This document shows, piece after piece, positions 1-10,100 of a DNA stretch of 64,000 nucleotides. Numbering within the stretch: the first letter of the stretch is position 1; every line of letters begins with the position of its first letter. Location of the stretch: NCBI GenBank assembly GCA_023213315.1, contig JAKCPI010025286.1:1-64000 (forward strand), read 5' to 3'. Position numbers and translations under genes: made by a program. The notes below the pieces were generated by a model. The model had not been told where the DNA came from. It did not search any database and saw only the letters and a list, made by a program, of their open reading frames with translations. This stretch comes from Euborellia annulipes. Lineage: Eukaryota; Arthropoda; Insecta; Dermaptera; Anisolabididae.

Positions 1-54
1 TCTATTGAAATTTTTCATAAAATACAAGATTATATATATATATTTTCTCTTTAG

Positions 55-2035
55 ATTCTGGTTGGTGATTATCCAAGAGAATTATATGTCGGCAAAGGAA
101 ATACTGACTATAGAAGAACTTACACTGGAAATAAAGAAAAATTATTAAGTGAAGTATTTGAAACGCCTGGGGACACCGCATTTTGCGAAGTAAATTTTAA
201 TTTTTTAAATTGATTTATATTTATTGAAATGCCCCCGGGTAGTCCAAACAGGAGAAGAATAAATTATTTTAATTGTTTAAAGAAAGGAATTCTAGAGCGA
301 GTAATTTATTTTCTAGAGTCGTGGGCTGGGTCGCGACGAGCAAACGCCGATTCCGCCTGGAGAGCCCAGCGTCGTCAAGCTTATTGATCCATATTTAAGT
401 GAAACTCAATCTCATTTCACCTCATATTCTGTGCAAAAGCAAACAGATCTCGTTGGTGCAAAGGATATTATTACTTTTTGGGATGCAAACAATTTCCCAC
501 GAGTAAGTAATACATAAATATTTATTTATATGTAATGACTGATTTTATACTTCAAGATGATAAAAAGGCAAAACTCAAGATGTTATTTTCGATAAATGTT
601 ATTAGGGTAAATTTATTTTGGCTTAAGTCTAGAATACGGTAGCTAATATTTCATTAATATTGGCAAGTTTGTCAGGGAAAATTCACCCTCCCTTCCCTTT
701 ATTAGTCTAAAAAATGTGGCGGAATGCCAATTGGATCGAGATATATGAAAAAATAAGGAAGAATATTTGAAGAAATACTAGAACTACATTAACCATTAGA
801 AAATGTATTACAATACGGTACATTTGAATTCAAGAGGTAAAATTTATAAACAGAATCTTGTTGTCATAGAATTTCTTCTATCTTTCCTATGAAGTACAAG
901 AGTAAAGTGTGTTCAGTGTATATTGAAATCTTCTGAAGACCACTTTACTCTTGTACTCCATAGAAAAGATAGGAGAAATGGTTGCTATGGTAACAAAATA
1001 TAAATATTTTCCCATACTTATAAATTTTACATCTTGAAATTCGAATGTACCGTACTGACTCCGTATATGTCGACACAAAAAATCTGGTGTGACAAGCTCA
1101 CCCTAGTCATGAGTTTTCCCCCCGGTTTATGGAGGACATTCCTGACATTTGAACAAAAAATGTAAATAAACTAATGGGATGAAATTCATAATTAAAGAGT
1201 TATGGCAATTTGAAAAGACAAATGAAGCGAGTGGATCCCCAGATTTAACACCCCTAGATTACTGCATCTGGGGTTGGATGAAAGACATCGTGTATCAAGT
1301 TAAGATCCAAACACGAGTAGAATTGATTCAACGCATTCTCGATGCCGCAACGTCCATAAGGAACGAGCAAGTGAAATTACGAAATGCGGTTCACTCCCAT
1401 GACCATGTTGCGAAAACCACTTTTTTGGATTCAGGGGATCTCAACACGTGTATATCCATCAAAATCTCGACATCGAATTTTTGACATGAATCCAATACTT
1501 TCCCTCCATATATTAACATATATAGTTAAGAGAAAGTAATAATATGAAAAATCTTTTGTATTTTTTAGGTAAGAGGATACGGACCTAAAAATAAACCCAT
1601 CTTAGGGCCCATACTTAGCCCACGAAAACTTCATATTTTTGATAAGATGACATTCAAAAAACCTATTATCGATTGCGTCCGAAAAAGATACCTTCCTATT
1701 GTTCCTCGAAGGTAATTATTTTTCGTAATTTTTACTAAATTAATATACAGTTTATCTCTTGAAATTTTCTTATTATACTCTAATTAATGTATTTGTATTC
1801 TTTATTTGTTTTCAGAGGAATGCAAACAGAATCCCAAGAGAAATTCCAGACTCCAATAAATCACCTAATAGCAAAAACTAGAGATAATCAAACTTTCATT
1901 GTGATTCCTAAAGCTTCCCCTTGGGAAAATTTGTCCGGGCCGCATATGTATTGCACAGAATACTGTCACGTAGGCTCTCTCTGGCCAATGTTAGCTACAG
2001 TCAATCAAGGAAAAGCTTTGCAATTGAGACCTTAA
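55..2035 (+). CDS. Unrecognised protein, last four exons (5' end outside window)
   Basis: Four exons join in frame: 55-189, 317-502, 1569-1711 and 1816-2035 (stop TAA 2033-2035). The first begins after a TTTAG acceptor, so the gene starts upstream of the window. All junctions are GT-AG and the phases agree (0, 0, 2), which is strong evidence for a real gene. The visible product is about 227 residues. It is soluble-looking, with no membrane segment or signal, and rich in Pro, Tyr, Lys and Arg: LIDPYLSETQSHFTSYS, ITFWDANNFPRVRGYGPKNK, then a C-terminus with WENLSGPHMYCTEYC and a final LQLRP. I do not recognise the family. The short Pro/Tyr-rich motifs recall small axonemal or microtubule-lining proteins, but that is speculation. 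Intron 2 (503-1568) is packed with transposon debris. Confidence 0.7.
812..1105. repeat. Two R1 fragments in inverted orientation
   Basis: Positions 812-925 (+) and about 925-1105 (-) are the same R1 segment: TTGAATTCAAG, the TTTATAAAC stretch, CTCCTATCTTT and AAGTACAAGAGTAAAGTG. They lie back to back in opposite orientation. The minus copy reaches the R1 5' terminus, seen as AATCTGGTGTGAC at 1081-1093. Both lie in intron 2 of the left-edge gene. Confidence 0.7.
1216..1410 (+). pseudogene. DDE transposase C-terminal fragment (Tc1/mariner-like)
   Basis: The + frame reads SPDLTPLDYCIWGWMKD, followed by VELIQRILDAATSIRNEQV. The block SPDLTPLDxxxWG is the region around the third catalytic acidic residue of mariner/Tc-type DDE transposases, and the following helix is typical of the C-terminus. 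Only about 60 residues remain and the catalytic core upstream is absent. At about 1400 the sequence runs directly into an R1 3' end (GCGAAAACCACTTTTTTGGA), so the transposase is truncated and joined to another repeat. It lies inside an intron. Confidence 0.65.
1400..1540 (+). repeat. R1 element 3' end
   Basis: Contains the R1 3' block: GCGAAAACCACTTTTTTGGA, GGATCTCAACACGTGTATATCC, GACATGAATCCAATACTTTC, and a terminal hairpin ending in AAGAGAAAGTAATA. It matches 3050-3192, 61875-62005 and the reverse complement of 15213-15350. Confidence 0.75.
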
Positions 2036-2200
2036 TTCCAAATGTATTTCTTTTTTTAAAAGAAAATAATCAACAAACCATCTTCATATGGAATCAGTTT
2101 TATTACAAAAAGGGGAGTATTAAATTAATTACCTATGACAATGTCGGTCATGTGAAAATCGAAATTTTAAACTTGAAGTTTATTTTAACATTTATACAAA

Positions 2201-2250
2201 GGTCTTCGGACCCAATGCACCCATTCCAAAAAAAAAAAAAAAAAAAAAAA
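2201..2250 (+). mobile_element. Extremely 5'-truncated LINE 3' end with poly(A)
   Basis: The segment GTCTTCGGACC, then ATGCACCCATTCC and 23 A residues, matches the 3' terminus of the LINE fragment ending at 42480. Only about 27 non-A bases remain, so this is a very short 5'-truncated insertion of the same LINE. It lies about 165 bp downstream of the stop codon of the left-edge gene. I saw no clear target duplication. Confidence 0.6.
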
Positions 2251-2568
2251 TGAGATGGTGACTAACTGGATATAATTGATAGCAACTGGGCAAACCACCC
2301 ATCCCAAAATTATTGCATTGCTTTAATGGGATTTCTTGTCTTTTCTATGTCGTTGATAAATATTAAAAAAATTACTCTAGTGGAAATTGATTTAGTTTTT
2401 TATTAGTATATTCAGGGACGCAGACAGAATTGAGGGGCCCCGGGGTTACGTAATAATACGCCCCCCCCCCCCTAAAAGTTTTGTTTTAGTTTGGAAATGG
2501 CCTTCATACCAACAATTTTTTTTACAGTTTTTGACACAGTTATACATAACATAAGATTTATTTAAATT

Positions 2569-3192
2569 AAAAAATCTGGTGTGACTGTCGCACTGCGCCT
2601 TCGGCAATCGAAAGTTATGTACTGTGCTTGTCACACCAGATTTTTCGTGTCGACATTTTAGTTTCCGCCGAAATATTAGAATTCAAGATATAAATTTATA
2701 AACATGGGAAAATATATTTTGTTACCATGGCAACCATTTCTCCTATCTTTCCCATGAAGTACAAGAGTAAAGTGTGCTTTAAACAATTTTGAGAGCAAAA
2801 TGAGAATATACATTTAAAAGAGCATCTAAAAAATAATTGATTTTTAAATTTTAATCAAAATCGTTAGAGCGAATTTTGAGAAAATCGAAAAAAAGTGAAA
2901 AAGTACATCAGTAGAGTACTAGTACTTTTTGGCCATTTTAAAAGCTTATTTTTCCGGTCCCGGAGGGGGGGGATGTTTAACTTAAATATAACATTTCGGC
3001 CTCAGCTCAATTCCTTCATGCTTAAAATTGAACACACACAGATAGACAGACGGACCATGTCGCGAAAACCACTTTTTTGGATTCAGGGGACCTCAAAACG
3101 TGTATATCCATCAAAATCTTGACCGAGAATTTTCGACATGAATCCAATACTTTCTCTCTATATTATCATATATAGGTAAGAGAAAGTAATAA
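2569..3192 (+). mobile_element. R1 non-autonomous element, near full-length
   Basis: The best complete copy of R1. The 5' end is a hairpin: AATCTGGTGTGAC at 2574-2586 pairs with GTCACACCAGATT at 2630-2642. The body contains ACCATGGCAACCATTTCTCC, AAGTACAAGAGTAAAGTG, ACTAGTACTTTTTGGCC, and a block with GCGAAAACCACTTTTTTGGA. The 3' end is a second hairpin in which ACTTTCTCTCTATAT pairs with ATATAGGTAAGAGAAAGT. There is no ORF of note, so it must be mobilised in trans. A 5' and a 3' hairpin without long terminal inverted repeats suggests a Helitron/Helentron-like or other foldback origin, which is unproven. Confidence 0.7.
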
Positions 3193-3448
3193 TGTTACCT
3201 AAACAGTTTTTATAAAATTGCTCTCCTCGCCTTGAGTGATGCAAAATTGTCAATTATAGATTCCAAGAATGCTTTCCTCGTGGTTACTGTTTCCGCAGCT
3301 AGAACAAACAACCAGACCTGACAAACTGTTCTTAATTTAATTGGCTACCAATAAATTAAAATAAATAGAGACGGGTCTAAATGGCCTCCGATGCCGAAAA
3401 AGCCCATCTGAAAAATTTTAAGAAAGTGATTTTTACTTTCTCTTACTC

Positions 3449-3480
<32 letters not shown>

Positions 3481-4190
3481 AAGTAATGTTTTAATTGAAA
3501 TTTTAACCATGAAAATTATTTTTTTATTAGAATTTTAAGGTTGGAGCGCAAAGGACCCGGGTCCCCTCGGAGGACCCTGGTCCCGGGATATATAGCCCCC
3601 TCTGGCCCTCTCTGTCTGCTGCCCTGAGTATATTATAGAATGGAGTTAAACATTAGCTGAATGTTTTTGGTGTTGTGTGTTTAAAGTAGGTGTGCACTTG
3701 TGTTAGTAAACTTTTAAATTATCTTCTCTTGCACTCTTTTTAAATTAGTTTTTCAAAAACAAATATTTAATAATTGGAGTTTATTCAAGTGTATTTTTGG
3801 TGAAAAAAATTCACTGCTGATTTTTTAATCTTGCAGAATAAAATCTTTTTAAACTTTGAATAATAAACCCTGAATACAGTCACATATGGCAGAATCTTGA
3901 CTGTCTTACTCGCAAGTTTTCTCATTTTTAACTCGTGCCCCCAAATTAGAGCGAAAAATGAACTTTAAAAGGTCAGTACTATATTAATTAAAACGCTTTT
4001 TTTTATTTGAGTAAGATGAAGAAATTTCAATATTTTTTGTAATTTTTTTGTAAAATAAAGTTTCTTTAACCAAAATCTTTTTGTTTTTAACTCTCGCCTA
4101 ATTTTTAACATGGGTCGCATGAGAATAAGTAAAGTATTCTATAATGGAGAATTGGAGATATCAGAAATTGGGATCGTCCAGGTTAATAAA
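3193..4190. other. Gene-free stretch
   Basis: AT-rich with a short (TA)n(GA)n microsatellite at 3451-3482 and a GC-rich patch at about 3540-3610. I see no gene. Confidence 0.6.
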
Positions 4191-4249
4191 ATTCCCAGAA
4201 TAAGACGTTTCGGCCTGAATTTATTTGGCCATCTTCAGTTATCGGGAAT
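4191..4249 (-). ncRNA. Type I hammerhead ribozyme
   Basis: Read on the minus strand: CTGAAGA (4232-4238), stem II TGGCC...GGCC closed by an 11-nt loop, then GAAACGTC (4204-4211). Stem III is the self-complementary ACGT, with cleavage predicted after the final C. Stem I is excellent: ATTCCC pairs with GGGAAT, then an internal loop, then ATAA pairs with TTAT next to the core. All core positions of CUGANGA/GAA are intact. This single copy has no partner arm nearby. Confidence 0.8.
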
Positions 4250-4999
4250 TATACACATAGTGCAAGTGCACATGTGAATCAAACCAGGACTCTCGTCAAT
4301 AATAAAATTTATTTGCTTCATACAAAATTATATGGCTCCAGTGCCCAAGCTCAGAGATAGAAATTAGATTGCTAGCCCTCGTATATTGAGTTAGAAATCC
4401 AAATATATTTTTAAACACCAGTGAAACCTCACATACATTAAATATTTCCATTAATTTACATTTGGAAACATGGGTAAAAGAACGAGAGAAAACTGAAGAT
4501 TTGTTTCCCTAAAACCTCCTACTCAACTTGTCCATCGTATCGATAGGCTACAAAAAATTATATTTATATTATGTTTTAAACTAGAAAAGAGGAAGTTAAA
4601 TCACTTTGAAAATATTCAATTTCTCAATTTCCTGCCTTTTCATGGAAACTAGCCAATATACAAAATATTCATACAGCTCCATCTTGAGAAATTCTTAAAT
4701 ATTTTTTTTAACTTAAGTTGGTTGCTTACAGTAATAATTATTCAAATTATATTTTCGAGTTGCGCGCTGTTGTCATATTGCCAGATTCAATCCGGTTATT
4801 CTTCGATTGCTAATCAATACATGATCCTGTTATATTTTTTTTTTTTGTTTGAAATACAAGACAACGAAATTTATTTAAGTAAGATAAGGGATTATCAGTT
4901 TTATATTGAGTATGTGAGATAAGAAATTCCAACAAGGAAAAAAATAACTGGTTAAGAGTGTGCATACATAAGACCGCGTGTAAAATCATTATGTTAAGC

Positions 5000-5090
5000 G
5001 GCCGAGTGACGTCACAAGGGGCGGTGCTTGTTTTTGTTTGGTCTCATTGACCAATCGCAGGCCGTCATATATGGCCATTGGTCCAAACTC
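5000..5090. promoter_or_regulatory. CRE/GC-box/CCAAT promoter-like block
   Basis: A locally GC-rich segment in AT-rich DNA contains a perfect palindromic CRE TGACGTCA (5007-5014), a GC box GGGGCGG (5018-5024), a forward CCAAT (5051-5055) and an inverted CCAAT (ATTGG, 5077-5081). This combination is typical of TATA-less housekeeping promoters. The nearest gene downstream in the same direction is the FBXL20-like gene, whose first coding exon is at 7150, so a non-coding first exon near 5100-5600 would be expected. Use by a minus-strand transcript is also possible. Confidence 0.55.
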
Positions 5091-6601
5091 CAGTTGTCAT
5101 TTCTAAGCTGTCACCAAGCAAGTGCCATTCCAAATAATTTAACATTACTTTTTGTGTCTTTACGTGATTTTATCGTTTGTTTAGAATGAATTATCATTCT
5201 TATATACTTTATTTAAAATTAATCTAATAGTTTTGGTTTCTTGATGTCGTTAATTAAAAGTAGTAATAGTAAAAATTTTATTATTTAAGTATCAAATTTC
5301 GCCTTGCCAGGCGAATAATTATGAACCATAACAACAGGACTAAATTAGAGGTTTGTGTGAAATTTTATTGTTTCTCATTTCAAGCGTTGTTGATGTTGAT
5401 GTTGTCGCCATTCGCAAAGTTTGACTCAATGAACAGCTGATTTCTTTGAAAGAAAGGTTTTGGCCAAGGTTGCCTTATGCGCATCAATATACCCATTCGT
5501 TTCACATTTATTTCATATGAATTTTCACACACAAATTGCACACTAACAACCTGGATTATCTATTTACATAAGCGTTGCAGTTTCGACAAAGGTAAAATCA
5601 TAAAAATTTCTAAAAGATGAGTAATAATTTAATTATAAATGAATTTTAAATATGACGCCTCTTTGTTTTAAGACAGAAGGTATATTAAACTTTTTTGTTT
5701 TAATCACCATAGTCATCTAAAATTGATTATTTTTACAATTGTTATATAATTTTAAAAAAATACTAATATTACTAAAGCTTTATTTTTACTAATAACTTTA
5801 CCAATTTTATTTTTATACTTAATAATATACTTTATCCAAAAATTATTTATTTTATTTATATCTCAACATTATAGACTGACAACTTATTAGAAAATATTTT
5901 TAGAATTTGGAACAGTAAGCCATCCGTTTTTTAGTCAACCCCCTATCAATCCATTGCAAACAAAACTTTTGTCTTCAAAATAGGGTAATTCCCTGTTATA
6001 TATTTACCACTTTAAAAGACCGATACTAAAAATTCCATTGTTGAATCAGATTTATCATCATCTTTACTCTAATCATCTCTTCTTAAATAATTGAACATCA
6101 TTTCTTTACAAGGTCAGCTCTAAAAGATGTATATAATTTTAAATTGAGAAATTTAAAAAATAAAGATGAAATTTCACTCAAAATTATTTCTTTAACCATG
6201 GCAAATTGTAAAAAAATTTAATTGGGAAGATTGGGAATGTTCATCTTCCGGATATACTTACAAAATAAGTATTATGTTTAAATAAGAAATTATTACACCA
6301 GACGAAGGGAAAATGATTATATAAAAATATTGTAGAACAATGATGAAAGAGTAAATCTTACAATGAATAAATGATTTACACTTTTATTTTTAAATAGAAA
6401 AAAGTTAGTTTTTAAATTATTATTGTATGAAAATTAGAATAGAGGGAGAAACAAAAATACTATTCAATTGTCATTCATGCTTAAACCTATAAAAATAAAA
6501 CTGTCAATCATTTTTTTCATTGTTTTTTGAAAAAGTCAAAATTCATTTCCCATGGAACATCATGATATATTTTTTGGAGTTAAGACTTTAAAAGAATTTC
6601 A

Positions 6602-6832
6602 GTTTAACTGTAGTTTATTTGTAAAAATTACAACGATTCAGCCATTAATTTTGTGGCCTTCTTCACGTACAATTCAGTTAAGATTACAAAGGTTGTTAGA
6701 TCTGTGACAACCTCATTTGATTAGTTGAGAAAAAAAAAACTTCAGGCCTAATCTTAACTGAATTGTACCTGAAGAAGGCTACAGAATGAGTGCCCTAAAC
6801 GTTGTAATTTTTACAAATAAACCACAGTTAAA
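6602..6832. repeat. Foldback with decayed hammerhead arms
   Basis: Arms 6602-6690 and 6750-6832 are inverted copies (TTTAACTG...TTGTAAAAATTACAACG against its complement). The right arm keeps CTGAAGA (6770-6776) and a GGC/GCC stem II, but GAAAC has become TAAAC. The left arm has lost the core C. It is the same architecture as the active-looking pairs elsewhere, but probably dead. Confidence 0.5.
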
Positions 6833-7100
6833 CCGAAAATCAAATTCTTGTACTAATCATGATAGGTTGTTCCTCAAGTCCATTTATCCAGCGGTCCAGC
6901 ACTGCTTGGCCTTCCTTATCAGCAACCAAGCCCTCTGGCAAGATTACTAAATTACAGTTAGTTAATTTCTTGAAATTCCTCAAGCCTTTTAACTCAATAT
7001 TTTTGGATAAAGTATTCTTAAATCTTTTTCTCCTGAATGTCTTCTTATTTAAATTTTGTTCTTTTCATGTTTATGTTCATCAGGCGAACAGTTCAAGATC

Positions 7101-7142
7101 ATGGTGGACTCGAGCAAGTTCTCGGAAGAAATTCAATCCTAA
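7101..7142 (+). CDS. Upstream ORF in the FBXL20-like 5' leader
   Basis: ATG at 7101 opens a 13-codon frame (MVDSSKFSEEIQS, stop 7140-7142) that ends eight bases before the main start at 7150. It lies in the same putative exon, whose acceptor (TTCATCAG) ends at 7083. An AUG this close would require reinitiation or leaky scanning, so it could damp translation. Whether this segment is in the mature mRNA is inferred from the acceptor only. Confidence 0.4.
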   Translation: MVDSSKFSEEIQS

Positions 7143-7149
7143 TAGCAAA

Positions 7150-10100
7150 ATGTGTTCTAGTTCAGTGAAGCAAAGCTACATGCAGGTATCCTTGATCAAA
7201 TGATTGATTCAACTCATCAACCTTCTTTTATAAATCTTAAATAATCTTAAACTTGTTTTATTTATTTAATAACGCAAATTAAAAAAAAAATTCTTTTGTT
7301 TTTATTTTTATTTTTGTTTTTTTATCAGTTTCTTATCAAAGATTTAAGATTGTTTAAGATTTCCGTTTGAGTTATCTTGTACCTTCTGTCATCACTCCAA
7401 TATGTCATTTCTTAACTACAACCGAAAATGCAATGCTTTTTTTATTTTCATCCGTTAGGTAATCCAGGTTTAAGAAATTAATCTTAATTAAAGAGGCAGA
7501 ATGTGTCCATTGAGTGAGAAGGTAGGCTGTCATTCCCTTGTATCTTCTATCTAATCGTTTCCTGTCTAGTTTTGTGAAACCCTCACTCGTACCCTAATCT
7601 CTCTTTCTCTTTCTCTTCTTATTAACATATTTATTAAATGTTGGAAACTTGCTCACATACCTAAATTAACCTTTTGCTTTGAAATTGTTGGTATTTAGTC
7701 ATGCCTTTATGTAGATTTGAAAAAAATTTATATACCTCTTTTCTTTTTTAAATTTTTTTAAATCTGTATTGATTGATAAATTTCTGTTAACAGCTCTCAA
7801 GAGTATTCTCAGATGATGATGCCCAAATCAACAAAAAATTACCAAAAGAACTTCTTCTACGGTGAGTTATTAAAGAGAATGCTCTTCTCCTTCCTCTTTC
7901 ATACTATTTCATTAATTTAACATCAATGTTAAATGTGTGATTTTTTCATATAGAAATCTCATCTTCGCATAAACCTAAAACCAGAGAGACAAAATATGTT
8001 TAAATAAATTCTAAATAATCAATTATATTTTGCTCTTTTTAATATTGGGCATTGCCTAGCAATTCTGTGATGATAAAGAGCAGCGGTTCCCAACCTATTT
8101 ATACCCTAGAGCGCATTCTAAAATATCGGCACCAGCTATTACTTTTTTTAAGGGTATTTATAATACATACGAGATCGCAAACCTACCAATAAGGAGGGCT
8201 AAAAATGGGGAAAATTATTTTAAAAAAATTCAATTTACTATATGAGAAAAACCCATTGGCTGAGAAGTTACAAATGTCATTAAGGGGGTTCAGGAGCGAC
8301 GTCTAAACGTTCTTTAATAAAAACTAGACTATTAGAAGGAATTTTTCAATGCGGTTTTTTTTTAAATGAATTAAATTCATAAGAGATTATTGGGACATCG
8401 AGCTATAATTTTTTTAATGACTTATTAAAAAATTATCGCAATTAATTTTTTTGTTATCAAGCAAATACAAAAAAACAATCTGTCCCAATAATCTTTAATT
8501 TTATTTTAAATTTAAAAATGAATTTATTGTTATTATTAATCACATATTAATTAAGAAATTTTTAAAATAAGCTTAGATGCATTTAATTAAAATTCAACTG
8601 CCAAATTAGTTCAGCATTCTTGCAATAGATGGCAGGCTAGTCTAACAGCTGATCCCCTTTTGGCCTATATCTGGCCTATATTTATATATTTTTATGCTTT
8701 TATAAAAGATACATAATATATAATAACATTTATAAAGTATTTATTATTTAAGATCAATGAAAATCAACCAAATGCATTAAATATGATTAGCTACCATTCT
8801 GACATCTCTTGGCAAATTTTTGAATTACTTGATTTTTTGGGCATACTTTTAAGGACATAAACCATTAGGGAAAAACAGAGTAACGTACCCCCTTAATGAT
8901 AATGAATGGACAAGAGGTGAATAAATTAAATAAAACTAAATTTTTAAATTTTTAAGAAGTTCATTATCGTAATCTGATAAAAATAAATTTATATCAAAAA
9001 CTGAAAAAAATATTTATATTCATATTTGAGAAAAAAAGGGTTTCATTGGGTTAGTTAATTTATTTGAATTGACTTGCTCAAGAAACCCCCTCCCTCTCCT
9101 GTCACGTTAATGCGAAGTCCCCCCTCTTTCCAAACAGAAATGATCTTCCTATGCCTAAGTATATATGTATGTTTTCCTCTGTAAATATATTTATTTTGTA
9201 AGTCTTGTATATATTTTTTCTTTTTATTAATTGAATTAAAAATACCTCAAAAAATCTAATTAATAAAATGGATTTGATATATAACTCATTAGGTCTATAA
9301 TATTTACTTGTTATATTTTATCAAATCAACCATTAGTTAGAAAGATTAGGCCTTAAGAAAATTATTATATTTTACTTTTGATAACATGATTTTCTTATCA
9401 ATTTGAGAATGAATAGTAATTTTCTTGGCGATATCCTTATTTTTTAACCCACTAACACCCTTATTTTTTAAACTGATTCCTCAAATATGGATTTAAAATA
9501 AATAAAAGAACTTGTGGTTTTTTTCTTGGACGTATTTTGACAGGTAGTATGTCGTTATTTTAATTATTAAAAATCACTAAATTTTTCAATAATATTTATT
9601 TTTGGTTAACAGACGCGCTATCGTGTTTCGGCCACCATGAGAGCCATCATCAGAAATGAAATTATTTAAATTAATTCAGAACTGAAATTATTTAAATTAA
9701 TTTGGACTGCATCCACCATTTTATCAAATGGATTTAAAAGTTTAAATATAAATATTTGAATAGTAACCTACAACTTTTAATAAATTTGTGAAAACCATGT
9801 ATTTCAATTATTTAAAAAAATTGAAAAAAAAAAAAAAAATAGCCTATAGCAAAATGCAAAATGTCAAGAGGCCGAGCTGGGGGGGGGGGGGGTTATTGCT
9901 CTCTCTTGGACATTTCGAGGCTTGCTGCCCTTTCCACTAAAAGTTTCTGATATAACACACATTTAAAAAATTCTCTTGGTAATGCTATTTTTTAAGTCTA
10001 TTTTTGCAATTTAATTATATTTGCAATATTATTCTCTGAACGTCAGTCAGTTCCGTAAAAGTAGATTAGCGTCACGAAGGGAATGAGCCAAGTTCTGCTA

